DNA of 12,486 bases from Bacteroidales bacterium (GCA_028696755.1 JAQVGK010000045.1:1-12486), one strand, 5' to 3'; counted from the first letter of the stretch, positions 1 through 10,379 are shown. Numbers and translations: made by a program. Notes: generated by a model from the letters alone, not told the origin.

Positions 1-597
1 GCTAAAAGAGTGGTTGGAAACAAACAATATGGTGGCGTTCGTCAGTATATTCCATTAAAGATTAATGCAGCAGGTGTTATGCCAATTATCTTTGCTCAGG
101 CTTTGATGTTTGTTCCTATGATGCTTGCGGGATTTGGAGGCGAAACAATGGGCTCTTTTGCTGCAGCGTTTGCTGATTACACAGGTTTTTGGTATAATTT
201 TGTTTTCGCAGTTCTGATTATTGTGTTTACATATTTCTATACTGCTGTTACAATGAATCCACAGCAGATGGCTGAGGATATGAAGAAAAACGGTGGTTTT
301 ATCCCAGGTATCAAACCGGGTAAAAAGACAGTTGAGTTCTTGGATTCAATTATGTCGAAAATCACTCTTCCAGGTTCTATTTTCCTTGCATTTATTGCGA
401 TTATGCCATCAATAGCTATGGTTATTGGAGTTAATGGTCAGTTTGCGCAATTCTTCGGTGGAACATCATTACTTATTTTAGTTGGTGTTGTTCTTGATAC
501 ATTGCAGCAAATAGAAAGCCACTTGTTAATGCGTCACTATGATGGATTAACTAAAAGTGGAAGAATTAAAGGCAGAAGTTCATCATCTGCAATTTAA
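1..597 (+). CDS. secY: Preprotein translocase subunit SecY, C-terminal part (5' end outside window)
   Basis: SecY forms the protein-conducting channel of the inner membrane with SecE and SecG, and SecA and ribosomes dock on its cytoplasmic loops. The reading frame is open from base 1 and ends in TAA at 595-597, so 198 C-terminal residues of a protein usually about 440 long are visible. Four hydrophobic segments fit transmembrane helices 7-10, at roughly residues 24-44, 58-80, 120-142 and 150-168. The conserved cytoplasmic loop between helices 8 and 9 is present (NPQQMAEDMKKNGGF, then IPGIKPGKKT). In this loop the SecA-contact arginine known in E. coli (Arg357, IPGIRPG) is Lys here (fragment residue 105). 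The short charged tail ends in a run of serines. map follows 17 bases later, in the usual secY-map-infA order. Identification is secure; only the N-terminal half is missing. Confidence 0.97.
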   Translation, partial: AKRVVGNKQYGGVRQYIPLKINAAGVMPIIFAQALMFVPMMLAGFGGETMGSFAAAFADYTGFWYNFVFAVLIIVFTYFYTAVTMNPQQMAEDMKKNGGFIPGIKPGKKTVEFLDSIMSKITLPGSIFLAFIAIMPSIAMVIGVNGQFAQFFGGTSLLILVGVVLDTLQQIESHLLMRHYDGLTKSGRIKGRSSSSAI

Positions 598-614
598 TTG
601 AAAAAAGTTCTTTG

Positions 615-1397
615 ATGATTTTTATAAAAAACGAGGAAGAAGTTGAGTTAATGAGGCAAAGCAATTTGTTGGTGTCGAGAACACACGCAATGCTAGCTGG
701 AGAGATTGGAGAGGGTGTCTCAACTTTGTTTCTCGATAAATTGGCCGAGGAATTCATAAGAGATAACGGAGGCGTTCCGGGATTTCTAAACTACAACGGC
801 TTTCCGAATAGCTTATGCATTTCGGTAAATGATGTTGTTGTACATGGTATTCCTTCAGGCTATATGTTAAAACCAGGCGATATTGTGTCGGTTGATTGTG
901 GAGTGGTGATGAATGGTTTTAACGGAGATTCGTGCTATACTTTTGAAGTTGGCGAAGTAAAACCCGAAGTAAAGGCATTATTGGTGTGTACAAAAGAATG
1001 TCTTTATAAAGGAATCGAACAAGCGATTGCCGGAAATACTACTGGCGACATTGGTTTCGCAGTTCAACAGCACGCAGAATCTCATGGTTATTCAGTTGTG
1101 CGTGAGTTAGTGGGACATGGTATCGGTAAGCGGTTGCACGAAGAGCCCGAAGTTCCAAATTATGGAAGAAAGGGTAAAGGGATTAAACTTCGCGAACGAA
1201 TGACAATTGCGATTGAACCAATGATCAATCTTGGAAGAAAAGATATTTTTCAGGAACGCGATGGTTGGACAATCAAAACTAAAGATGGGAAACCATCAGC
1301 TCATTTTGAGCACACTGTAGTGGTAAGAAAAGATAAAGCAGATATTTTATCTGATTTTGGGATAATAGAAGAAGTTTTAAAAAGTAAAAGAAATTAA
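615..1397 (+). CDS. map: Type I methionine aminopeptidase
   Basis: This metalloprotease removes the initiator Met from nascent proteins in the cytosol. The product is 260 residues, standard for a type I enzyme without an N-terminal extension. The five dinuclear-metal ligands are visible as Asp94 (in VDCG), Asp105 (in NGDSC), His168 (in GHGIG), Glu201 (in IEPM) and Glu232 (in HFEHT). They lie at a constant offset of -3 from the E. coli ligands (97, 108, 171, 204, 235). The substrate-side histidine in VVHGIP is also present. I chose the ATG at 615; a TTG one codon upstream at 612 is in frame but adds nothing conserved. The gene lies 17 bases after secY and its stop precedes the infA ATG by 4 bases, so it is co-transcribed in the ribosomal-protein operon. 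Confidence 0.97.
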   Translation: MIFIKNEEEVELMRQSNLLVSRTHAMLAGEIGEGVSTLFLDKLAEEFIRDNGGVPGFLNYNGFPNSLCISVNDVVVHGIPSGYMLKPGDIVSVDCGVVMNGFNGDSCYTFEVGEVKPEVKALLVCTKECLYKGIEQAIAGNTTGDIGFAVQQHAESHGYSVVRELVGHGIGKRLHEEPEVPNYGRKGKGIKLRERMTIAIEPMINLGRKDIFQERDGWTIKTKDGKPSAHFEHTVVVRKDKADILSDFGIIEEVLKSKRN

Positions 1398-1401
1398 ATT
1401 T

Positions 1402-1620
1402 ATGGCAAAACAGCCTTCTATAGAATTAGACGGAACAATTATCGAGGCATTGTCGAACGCAATGTTTCGCGTCGAGCTCGAAAACGGACATGTGATCATA
1501 GCTCACATTTCGGGAAAGATGCGTATGCATTATATTAGAATATTGCCAGGGGATAAAGTCAGATTAGAAATGTCGCCTTACGATCTTTCCAAAGGCAGAA
1601 TTACATACAGGTACAAATAA
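1402..1620 (+). CDS. infA: Translation initiation factor IF-1
   Basis: IF-1 binds the A site of the 30S subunit during initiation and cooperates with IF-2 and IF-3. The 72-residue product is a single OB-fold domain of the usual length. Family hallmarks are the start [11 protein letters not shown], the central [20 protein letters not shown] and [19 protein letters not shown], ending in TYRYK. The ATG lies 4 bases after the map stop, which suggests translational coupling, and rpmJ starts 14 bases downstream. Nothing unusual. Confidence 0.98.
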   Translation: MAKQPSIELDGTIIEALSNAMFRVELENGHVIIAHISGKMRMHYIRILPGDKVRLEMSPYDLSKGRITYRYK

Positions 1621-1634
1621 AAAATATTATAGCA

Positions 1635-1751
1635 ATGAAAGTTAGAGCATCTGTTAAAAAAAGAAGTGACGATTGCATAATCGTTAAGAGAAAAGGAAGA
1701 ATTTACGTGATAAATAAAAAGAACCCTAAGTTTAAACAACGTCAGGGTTAA
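1635..1751 (+). CDS. rpmJ: 50S ribosomal protein L36, zinc-less form
   Basis: L36 is the smallest large-subunit protein and helps organise 23S rRNA. I translated this short gene by hand: 38 residues starting [14 protein letters not shown] and ending [12 protein letters not shown], the family length. In zinc-ribbon L36 (E. coli) the metal is held by Cys11, Cys14, Cys27 and His33. Here those positions are Ser11, Cys14, Asn27 and Lys33, so zinc binding is lost; such C-minus versions are a known L36 class. It sits 14 bases after infA and 34 bases before rpsM, the conserved infA-rpmJ-rpsM order. Confidence 0.96.
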   Translation: MKVRASVKKRSDDCIIVKRKGRIYVINKKNPKFKQRQG

Positions 1752-1785
1752 AAAAATTGGTAATAACTAAATCAAATTTAAGAAT

Positions 1786-2151
1786 ATGGCAAGAATAGCG
1801 GGTGTAGATATCCCTAACAATAAGCGTGGCGAGATAGCGCTTACCTACATCTATGGAATCGGTCGCAGCAGAGCAACCAAGATTTTGGATGAAGCAGGTG
1901 TTGACCGTAACATTAAATCAAAAGACTGGAACGATGATCAGATCGCTGCAATTCGTCAGGTTGTGGGTCAGTTCAGATTAGAAGGTGAATTACGTTCCGA
2001 AATACAGCTAAACATTAAACGTTTGCAGGATATCGGTTGCTATCGTGGTATCCGTCATCGTTTAGGTTTGCCTTTAAGAGGACAACATACCAAAAACAAT
2101 GCGAGAACCCGCAGAGGTAAAAAGAAAACTATTGCCAACAAAAAGAAATAA
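1786..2151 (+). CDS. rpsM: 30S ribosomal protein S13
   Basis: S13 sits at the head of the small subunit and contacts the P-site tRNA and L5 across the subunit interface. The 121-residue product begins [19 protein letters not shown], has the helix-two-turn-helix region with the conserved YIYGIG segment, the [14 protein letters not shown] block, and the very basic C-terminal tail ([11 protein letters not shown]) that reaches the tRNA site. It follows rpmJ by 34 bases, the longest spacer in this stretch, but I see no convincing promoter in it. rpsK follows after 7 bases. Confidence 0.98.
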   Translation: MARIAGVDIPNNKRGEIALTYIYGIGRSRATKILDEAGVDRNIKSKDWNDDQIAAIRQVVGQFRLEGELRSEIQLNIKRLQDIGCYRGIRHRLGLPLRGQHTKNNARTRRGKKKTIANKKK

Positions 2152-2158
2152 TTGAGAT

Positions 2159-2548
2159 ATGGCTAAGAAAGCAAGAGTAACAAAAAAACGTGTAGTTAAG
2201 GTTGAAGCTACAGGACAGGCGCACATTCATACGTCTTTCAATAACATCATTGTTACGTTAACCAATAACGAAGGTCAGGTTATTTCATGGTCATCGTCTG
2301 GTAAAAACGGTTTCAGAGGCTCAAAGAAAAACACTCCTTATGCAGGCCAAATGGCTGCTGAAGACAGTGGAAAAGTAGCTTTTGATTTAGGATTGCGTAA
2401 AGTTAAAGCATTTGTTAAAGGCCCTGGTGCTGGACGCGAATCTGCAATTAGAACTTTGCATAATCTGGGTATAGAGGTAACAGAGATTGTTGACGTAACT
2501 CCATTGCCACACAATGGTTGCAGACCGCCAAAGAGAAGAAGAGTATAA
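2159..2548 (+). CDS. rpsK: 30S ribosomal protein S11
   Basis: S11 forms part of the 30S platform near the Shine-Dalgarno/anti-Shine-Dalgarno groove and the E-site mRNA. The product is 129 residues with a basic N-terminus ([14 protein letters not shown]). The conserved core includes [34 protein letters not shown] and [11 protein letters not shown], followed by the terminal [15 protein letters not shown] signature. It starts 7 bases after rpsM and precedes rpsD by 24 bases, in the standard alpha-operon order. Nothing unusual. Confidence 0.98.
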   Translation: MAKKARVTKKRVVKVEATGQAHIHTSFNNIIVTLTNNEGQVISWSSSGKNGFRGSKKNTPYAGQMAAEDSGKVAFDLGLRKVKAFVKGPGAGRESAIRTLHNLGIEVTEIVDVTPLPHNGCRPPKRRRV

Positions 2549-2572
2549 TTTTGAATAATTAAGTTTAAAGAA

Positions 2573-3181
2573 ATGGCAAGATATAGAGGACCGCAAACTA
2601 AAATTGCAAGAAAATTTGGTGAGCCGATATTCGGACCGGATAAAGTGATGGAAAAAAAGAACTATCCTCCGGGAATGCACGGGCTTAACAAAAAAAGAAG
2701 AAAATCTTCCGAATATGGTATTCAGCTTCGCGAAAAGCAGAAGGTGAAATATATGTATGGACTTCTCGAGAGACAGTTCCGTAATACTTTTGAAAGAGCT
2801 ACTCGTAGTAAAGGTGTTACTGGTGTTGTATTACTCCAGATGCTCGAATCACGTCTCGACAATGTGGTATTCCGCCTTGGTGTTGCTCCAACCAGAGCTT
2901 CTGCTCGTCAGTTGGTTTCGCACCGTCACATTCTCGTTAACGGTAAGCTTTGTAACATTCCTTCTTATCAGGTTAAACCTGGTGATGTAGTAAGCGTTCG
3001 CGAGAAATCAAAATCTCTCGAGTTGGTTGCTAATTCACTAAGTGGATTTAATCACGGTAAATATCCATGGATCGAATGGGATGCAAACGCTATGGCAGGA
3101 AAATATATGTCTATCCCTGAAAGAGAAGACATTCCAGAAAACATTAAAGAGCAGTTAATCGTTGAATTGTATTCAAAATAA
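2573..3181 (+). CDS. rpsD: 30S ribosomal protein S4
   Basis: S4 is a primary 16S rRNA-binding protein that nucleates assembly of the 30S body. In several bacteria it represses its own operon by binding the alpha-operon mRNA. The 202-residue product begins [20 protein letters not shown]. The N-terminal zinc-knuckle cysteines found in some S4 proteins are absent, making this the C-minus type also seen in B. subtilis. The S4 RNA-binding domain spans about residues 93-155 ([37 protein letters not shown]) and the protein ends [13 protein letters not shown] (QLIVELYSK). rpoA begins 11 bases after the stop. Confidence 0.98.
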   Translation: MARYRGPQTKIARKFGEPIFGPDKVMEKKNYPPGMHGLNKKRRKSSEYGIQLREKQKVKYMYGLLERQFRNTFERATRSKGVTGVVLLQMLESRLDNVVFRLGVAPTRASARQLVSHRHILVNGKLCNIPSYQVKPGDVVSVREKSKSLELVANSLSGFNHGKYPWIEWDANAMAGKYMSIPEREDIPENIKEQLIVELYSK

Positions 3182-3192
3182 AAGATAATTAA

Positions 3193-4185
3193 ATGGCAAT
3201 ATTAGCATTTCAAAAACCTGATAAAGTAATAATGCTCGAAGCAAACGATTTTCATGGAAAATTTGAATTTCGTCCGCTCGAACCAGGATACGGTATTACC
3301 GTAGGTAACGCATTAAGAAGAATACTGCTTTCATCGCTTGAGGGTTTTGCTATTTCGTCGGTTAAAATTGACGGAGTTGATCACGAATTCTCAACCATCC
3401 CTGGTGTGATGGAAGATGTAACTGAAATCATTCTGCAACTGAAACAAGTGCGTTTCAAACAGCAGATTGAAGATATGAATCACGAAAATGTAACAGTTGT
3501 AATTTCAGGACAGGACGAGTTCAGAGCTGGTGATATCGGTAAGTTTTTATCAGGTTTTAAAATCCTAAACCCTGATTTGCTGATTTGCAGAATGAATTCG
3601 AATGTTAACCTGAGAATGGAACTTAGCATCGTTAAGGGACGTGGATATGTTCCACCAGAAGAGAATAAACTGGTTGACGAGGTTATTGGAGTTATTCCAA
3701 TCGGTTCTATTTTTACACCTATTCGCAACGTAAGATATTTCGTTGAAAATATGCGTGTTGAACAAAAAACCGACTACGAAAAACTTTTAGTCGAAATCGA
3801 TACCGATGGTTCTATTCACCCTAAAGATGCTTTGAAAGAAGCAGCTAAAATTCTTATTCATCATTTTATGTTGTTCTCTGACGAAAAAATCACTCTCGAC
3901 AGCGACGAAAAACATGATAGCGATGAGTTTGATGAAGAAGTACTCAGAATGCGTCAGCTTCTTAAAACAAAACTTGTTGATCTCGACCTTTCGGTTAGAG
4001 CTCTCAACTGCCTCAAGGCTGCCGAAGTTGAAACCCTTGGCGATCTGGTACAGTTTAATAAAACAGACTTACTAAAGTTTAGAAACTTTGGTAAAAAATC
4101 ACTTACCGAGCTTGAAAATCTTCTCGATATTAAGAACCTCAACTTCGGTATGGATACAGCAAAATATAAGTTGGACAAGGAATAA
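3193..4185 (+). CDS. rpoA: DNA-directed RNA polymerase subunit alpha
   Basis: The alpha dimer is the assembly platform of RNA polymerase, and its C-terminal domain contacts upstream DNA and activators. The product is 330 residues. The N-terminal domain (about 1-235) has the assembly motifs [23 protein letters not shown] and [16 protein letters not shown]. An acidic linker ([14 protein letters not shown]) leads to the C-terminal domain from about residue 255. There Arg269, Asn272, Cys273 and Lys302 align with the E. coli DNA-contacting residues Arg265, Asn268, Cys269 and Lys298, a constant offset of 4. It is linked to rpsD (11 bases) and rplQ (11 bases), the standard alpha-operon context. Nothing is missing. 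Confidence 0.98.
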   Translation: MAILAFQKPDKVIMLEANDFHGKFEFRPLEPGYGITVGNALRRILLSSLEGFAISSVKIDGVDHEFSTIPGVMEDVTEIILQLKQVRFKQQIEDMNHENVTVVISGQDEFRAGDIGKFLSGFKILNPDLLICRMNSNVNLRMELSIVKGRGYVPPEENKLVDEVIGVIPIGSIFTPIRNVRYFVENMRVEQKTDYEKLLVEIDTDGSIHPKDALKEAAKILIHHFMLFSDEKITLDSDEKHDSDEFDEEVLRMRQLLKTKLVDLDLSVRALNCLKAAEVETLGDLVQFNKTDLLKFRNFGKKSLTELENLLDIKNLNFGMDTAKYKLDKE

Positions 4186-4196
4186 TATTGACAGAA

Positions 4197-4781
4197 ATGA
4201 GACACAATAAAAAAATCAATCATTTAGGCAGAACTAGCTCGCACAGACAGGCTTTATTGTCGAACATGGCTTCTTCGCTTATTATACATAAGAGAATTAC
4301 TACCACCGTAGCTAAAGCAAAAGCATTGAAAATGTATTTTGAACCACTGGTTACTAAAGCTAAGGAAGATACTACTCACAGCCGTAGGGTTGTTTTCAGC
4401 TATCTCGAAAATAAGGAGGCGGTGGCCGAATTATTCCGCGATGTTGTTGTAAAAGTTGGTGATAGACCAGGTGGATACACTAGAATTCTTCGCACTGCTA
4501 CACGTTTAGGCGATAATGCTGATATGTGTATAATCGAGCTTGTTGATTATAACGAAGCTATGCTTGGTGCTAAAGAAGCTAAGAAAAAAACTAGCCGTCG
4601 TTCACGTGGAAAAAAAGCTGGTGATGAAAAAACAGAAGCTCCTGCAAAAGCTGAAAAAGCTCCTAAAGCTCCTAAGGAAGAAGTTGCTCCAGCTGCTGTT
4701 GCCGAAGCAGAAATCGTTGAGGAAAATATGGAAAACACTCCCGAAGTGGCTCCAGAAAATCCTGAAGAAAAAGCAGAATAA
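4197..4781 (+). CDS. rplQ: 50S ribosomal protein L17 with long charged C-terminal tail
   Basis: L17 binds 23S rRNA near the exit-tunnel opening. I chose the ATG at 4197 because L17 proteins begin MRHNKK/MRHRK; an in-frame TTG at 4188 would add only three unconserved residues. The product is 194 residues against about 120-130 in most bacteria. The conserved core is residues 1 to about 124 ([53 protein letters not shown]). The remaining 70 residues are low-complexity: first basic ([12 protein letters not shown]), then Ala/Pro/Lys/Glu-rich, and finally strongly acidic. As far as I recall, such tails are common in Bacteroidota L17; their role is unclear. It closes the operon, with a hairpin terminator 20 bases after the stop. 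Confidence 0.97.
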   Translation: MRHNKKINHLGRTSSHRQALLSNMASSLIIHKRITTTVAKAKALKMYFEPLVTKAKEDTTHSRRVVFSYLENKEAVAELFRDVVVKVGDRPGGYTRILRTATRLGDNADMCIIELVDYNEAMLGAKEAKKKTSRRSRGKKAGDEKTEAPAKAEKAPKAPKEEVAPAAVAEAEIVEENMENTPEVAPENPEEKAE

Positions 4782-4801
4782 TAATTATTTTGATAACAGT
4801 G

Positions 4802-4830
4802 AAAAGGGGGTACAAGTTATCCCCTTTTTT
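4802..4830 (+). terminator. Intrinsic terminator of the ribosomal-protein operon
   Basis: An 11-bp stem pairs 4802-4812 (AAAAGGGGGTA) with 4818-4828 (TTATCCCCTTTT), with one G-T wobble at 4810/4820 and a five-base loop. It is followed directly by a T run (4825-4830) and more T-rich sequence. It starts 20 bases after the rplQ stop and is placed to end the secY-rplQ transcript. Confidence 0.9.
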
Positions 4831-4832
4831 AT

Positions 4833-4840
4833 TATTTTTG
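4833..4840 (+). promoter_or_regulatory. Candidate eno promoter -7 element overlapping the upstream terminator tail
   Basis: TATTTTTG is an exact match to the Bacteroidota -7 consensus TAnnTTTG and ends 16 bases before the eno ATG, predicting a leader of roughly ten bases. I find no TTG or TTTG at the expected 19-21 base distance upstream; that position lies in the rplQ terminator stem. The sequence is T-rich here, so a chance match is quite possible. Confidence 0.35.
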
Positions 4841-4841
4841 A

Positions 4842-6143
<1,302 letters not shown>

Positions 6144-6171
6144 ACGACAATCTGTCAGATGAAATTTGTTT

Positions 6172-6238
6172 GCAGCCCGTTTTACTTGAACTTTTGTCAG
6201 GTTTTAACCGATGGCATAGTTTTCGTAAATCGGGCTGC
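6172..6238. repeat. 8-bp inverted repeat with 51-base spacer between eno and groES
   Basis: GCAGCCCG at 6172-6179 is perfectly complementary to CGGGCTGC at 6231-6238, GC-rich arms in otherwise AT-rich DNA. The spacer contains a candidate promoter (6193-6224), so the right arm would lie at or just after the predicted start of the groES transcript. It could be an operator, the remains of an eno 3' hairpin, or chance. It does not match CIRCE (TTAGCACTC-N9-GAGTGCTAA). Confidence 0.5.
6193..6224 (+). promoter_or_regulatory. Candidate groES-groEL promoter
   Basis: TTTG at 6193-6196 is followed after 20 bases by TAGTTTTC at 6217-6224, a 7 of 8 match to TAnnTTTG with correct spacing for the Bacteroidota housekeeping sigma factor. 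Transcription would start near 6231, giving a groES leader of about 45 bases. This is inferred from consensus only. Confidence 0.45.
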
Positions 6239-6276
6239 GTAATTATTAAATGTTTAACAATAAAATTAAATAGACT

Positions 6277-6558
6277 ATGGCAAACATCGGAAGACCAATG
6301 TCGGGAAAAGTTTTAGTTCAGCCTCAGGCTGCAGAACAAAAAACATCAAGCGGAATTATTATTCCTGATTCAGCTCAAGAAAAGCCTCAACGTGGAAAAA
6401 TTATTGCTATCGGAAATGCAAAGAAAGACGAGCAGATGGAGGTGAAAGTTGGTGATATCGTTTTATACGGTAGATACAGCGGAACTGAAATTAAAATTGA
6501 TAATGTTGATTATCTGATTATGAATCAGACTGACATTCTTTTAGTGGTTGAAGAATAA
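6277..6558 (+). CDS. groES: Co-chaperonin GroES (Cpn10)
   Basis: GroES is the heptameric lid of the GroEL folding chamber. The 93-residue product has the mobile loop with the GroEL-binding hydrophobic tripeptide (SSGIIIPDSAQEKPQRG, about residues 24-40), GDIVLYGRYSGTEI, and the C-terminal strand QTDILLVVEE. One oddity is the N-terminal strand: the usual P-L-x-D-R-V-L-V reads P-M-S-G-K-V-L-V (residues 7-14), so the acidic position of the chaperonin-10 signature is Gly10. Fold and function should be unaffected. The start at ATG 6277 fits the family; the later Met8 would remove part of the first strand. groEL follows after 28 bases, the classical operon. Confidence 0.97.
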   Translation: MANIGRPMSGKVLVQPQAAEQKTSSGIIIPDSAQEKPQRGKIIAIGNAKKDEQMEVKVGDIVLYGRYSGTEIKIDNVDYLIMNQTDILLVVEE

Positions 6559-6574
6559 TTGTCGGAATATTTAA

Positions 6575-8230
<1,656 letters not shown>

Positions 8231-8266
8231 GAAAAATAATAACCTTTTAGGTCTAAAGTTTAATAT

Positions 8267-8406
8267 GTAATCGGTATGTGGTAATCAGTAATCGGTAAAT
8301 AGCAGTAAATGTAAGATAGTGCTTTTTTTCTAGCAAAAGAGGAATTCCAATAAGCGATATCGACTCTGCAAAACAAACCAATTACGGATTACCGACCACC
8401 GATTAC
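8267..8406. repeat. Intergenic element bounded by 30-base imperfect inverted repeats
   Basis: The left arm 8267-8296 and the right arm 8377-8406 match at 24 of 30 positions when one is reverse-complemented. Both arms are built from a short motif, GTAATCGGT or GTAATCxGT, repeated about three times. The 80-base centre has no open reading frame and includes a T7 run at 8323-8329. Repeats of this kind are, from memory, common between genes in Bacteroidota. Whether it is a MITE-like element, a REP-like element or an mRNA-stabilising hairpin cannot be told from one copy. No target-site duplication is evident. Confidence 0.75.
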
Positions 8407-8430
8407 AAAAATGACAATAAAAGAGTTAAA

Positions 8431-8593
8431 GGTTTTCTTAGCCACACAATGAATTTGAAGGTTTGAAAAATGCACAAAGAAATTCATTGCGGGCTAATCA
8501 AACTGACTTAAGACAGTAGGGCCTCTATATTGGGTCCGAAGCAATGTACCAATATATATTTCTAAAGGCTTTCCGAAAGGGAGGCCTTTTTTT
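8431..8593 (+). ncRNA. Candidate structured RNA ending in a terminator (sRNA, 3' UTR or attenuator leader)
   Basis: The stretch folds well on the + strand. GGTTT 8431-8435 pairs with AAACT 8500-8504, TTAGCC 8438-8443 with GGCTAA 8492-8497, and CAATGAATTT 8447-8456 with AAATTCATTG 8480-8489, together one long interrupted hairpin with a 23-base loop. Next come TATATTGG 8526-8533 with CCAATATA 8549-8556, and then the terminator at 8564-8589. GGCCTC at 8520-8525 is also complementary to GAGGCC at 8581-8586 in the terminator's 3' arm, which would allow an alternative antiterminator. I see no good promoter just upstream. It does not match tmRNA, 4.5S, RNase P or any riboswitch that I recognise. Confidence 0.55.
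8564..8593 (+). terminator. Strong intrinsic terminator with GAAA tetraloop
   Basis: AAAGGCTTTCC (8564-8574) pairs with GGGAGGCCTTT (8579-8589) over 11 bp, with two G-T wobbles, closed by a GAAA loop and followed by a T run at 8587-8593. It is oriented for + strand transcription only: on the other strand no T run follows. It ends 35 bases before the ATG at 8629, so it either ends the groESL or RNA transcript or attenuates the next gene. Confidence 0.92.
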
Positions 8594-8628
8594 ATTATAT
8601 TGCAGCATCTTTTTTAAAGCATAATGTT

Positions 8629-10146
8629 ATGAGAAAATATTTGATTTCGTGTTTGTTTGTGGGCATTGCTATGTCTTTATTTTGCCAAATTTCATACGAA
8701 AAAAGATTGGAGTTTGAGTTGCGCGATGGTCATATAGATGAGACGGTTTATCCAATGGGGACTGATGGTTTTATCCTTACTTCAGTAGATAAAGAAAAAA
8801 CATCGGATGGCAGATATCACTTTTTTACTTTGTTTAATACCGACCTCGAAGTGGTGAAAATCGACTCTGTTTTAATAAACAACACTCGAGATCAGATCGA
8901 AACTTACGTTGCAAACGGAGTCTTATACAGCTTTTACAAGAATAGGAGAGGACATTACACTTTGATTTCAGTTTCGGGAAACGATTTAGTCATTAGTCGT
9001 ACCGATGGTGAGATTCCGGGTAAAACTTTTGTGAATGAAATGGCCGTGCTTGGCGATTTTGCATATTTTAGAGCGATGGTAAAAAACACACCTTATCTTT
9101 TTGCAATAAATCTTAAATCAAGAAAACACGAACCAATTCCAGTTAACATAGACAAGATTAGATCAAAAAATATCCACCTCAGCGATTTTCAAGTTCTGGA
9201 GGAAACAGAAGAATTGTATTTGTATGCACAGGTTAAGTTTAGCAATAAAGTACGAGATGCTTTTGTGATTTGCCTAGATAAAAATGGTAAAAAAACAGCC
9301 GTTTATAATCTTTCGGCTGAGGTTGACTTTAATATTGTTGATATTTCGGCCTGCCATATTGGAGGTGGGGAGTATTGTTTTACTGGAACTTATGCTCCTT
9401 GGAAATCATTTTACTCGCAAGGATTATTTTTCTGTAAGGCAAATAATGGGATTCTTGATTTTATAAAATTTTATCCTTTTACAGGATTGAAGAACTTTTT
9501 CGACTATATGCCCGAAAAGCAACAAGTGAGACTCGAAAAAAAGAAGAAACGAAAGGAAGCCAAAGGCCAAGAATTCAATCTTAATTATGCAATTGCTGCA
9601 CACGATATTATTGTTCAAGAAGATGGTTATCTGCTTTTAGGCGAGGCTTTTTATCCAACTTATCGAACCGAAACGCGCACAACTACTACAACCACAAATG
9701 GAGTAACTACAACTACCACTACCACGGTTCAGATTTTCGATGGATATCAATACACACATGCTGTTTTGGCTAAATTTGGTTTTGATGGTAATTTGCTCTG
9801 GGATCAATGCTTCGAGATGTGGCCAATTTATAAGCCTTATTATGTAAAACGTTTTATTGCCTTTTCTGTTGACGAATATTCAAATATTAAAATGGTTTTC
9901 TCGAACCGTAATAAATTGGTGTCAAAAACTATCGACACTTTTGGAAACCCTATTCAAGATGTTAAGGACTACGATATGGAAACAAATTTTGAGGGAGATA
10001 AAACAAAATCCTCTTTTTCGGACATCGACTATTGGTACGATAATTATTTTATTAGTTACGGATTTCAACGTATAAAAAATAAAACCGACGACGATGTTAA
10101 GAAAAAACGAAATGTGTTTTTTGTGAGTAAGGTTAGGTTTGATTAA
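8629..10146 (+). CDS. Unrecognised exported protein with poly-threonine segment
   Basis: I do not recognise the family. The 505-residue product starts with a signal-peptide-like segment: Arg-Lys, then a hydrophobic run through about residue 18. There is a Cys at 19 followed by Gln, but SLFC is a poor lipobox, so cleavage by signal peptidase I near Cys19-Gln20 seems more likely than lipoprotein processing. The rest is rich in alternating hydrophobic and aromatic strands with turns such as LDKNGKK and FGFDGN, suggesting a beta-rich, perhaps propeller-like fold. This is only an impression. A lysine-rich patch lies near residues 302-310. Residues 347-366 are almost all threonine, in two runs (351-356 and 360-366) split by Asn-Gly-Val. 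No catalytic motif is visible. It has no co-directional partner close by: a terminator precedes it, and rpsT behind it has its own promoter. Confidence 0.85.
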   Translation: MRKYLISCLFVGIAMSLFCQISYEKRLEFELRDGHIDETVYPMGTDGFILTSVDKEKTSDGRYHFFTLFNTDLEVVKIDSVLINNTRDQIETYVANGVLYSFYKNRRGHYTLISVSGNDLVISRTDGEIPGKTFVNEMAVLGDFAYFRAMVKNTPYLFAINLKSRKHEPIPVNIDKIRSKNIHLSDFQVLEETEELYLYAQVKFSNKVRDAFVICLDKNGKKTAVYNLSAEVDFNIVDISACHIGGGEYCFTGTYAPWKSFYSQGLFFCKANNGILDFIKFYPFTGLKNFFDYMPEKQQVRLEKKKKRKEAKGQEFNLNYAIAAHDIIVQEDGYLLLGEAFYPTYRTETRTTTTTTNGVTTTTTTTVQIFDGYQYTHAVLAKFGFDGNLLWDQCFEMWPIYKPYYVKRFIAFSVDEYSNIKMVFSNRNKLVSKTIDTFGNPIQDVKDYDMETNFEGDKTKSSFSDIDYWYDNYFISYGFQRIKNKTDDDVKKKRNVFFVSKVRFD

Positions 10147-10295
10147 TGGCAATGGTAGTTGGAACTTTCTCGTTAATTTGATTGTTTTTCGATTGTATTT
10201 GTGAATAATTTAGATTTTGTAGGACTTTTAACACCTGGCAAAACCCACTATTTGCAACAATTTTAGCAAATATTAAAAATTATTTGTTGATAAAC

Positions 10296-10325
10296 TTGTA
10301 ACATAAAAAATATGTTGTATATTTG
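10296..10325 (+). promoter_or_regulatory. rpsT promoter, Bacteroidota type
   Basis: TTG at 10296-10298, a 19-base spacer, and TATATTTG at 10318-10325 give an exact match to the TAnnTTTG -7 consensus with correct spacing. Transcription should begin near 10332 and leave a leader of about 48 bases before rpsT. This is the best promoter in the window. A 7-bp inverted repeat (TATTTGC 10249-10255, GCAAATA 10266-10272) lies upstream of it, with no known role. Confidence 0.8.
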
Positions 10326-10379
10326 CAGTCCGATTTTGGAAACAGAAAACAGTTTAATTTTAAGAAAAGTAAAGATATT

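Noticed and set aside
6144..6276. CIRCE/HrcA operator before groES
   Set aside because: No TTAGCACTC or GAGTGCTAA-like arms occur on either strand of the spacer.
8431..8593. 6S, SRP or tmRNA gene
   Set aside because: GGTCCGAAG recalls the SRP motif, but GGTCAGG...GGAAGGAAGCAGC is absent. No tmRNA tag or tRNA-like ends are seen, and the serial hairpins do not give the 6S bubble layout.
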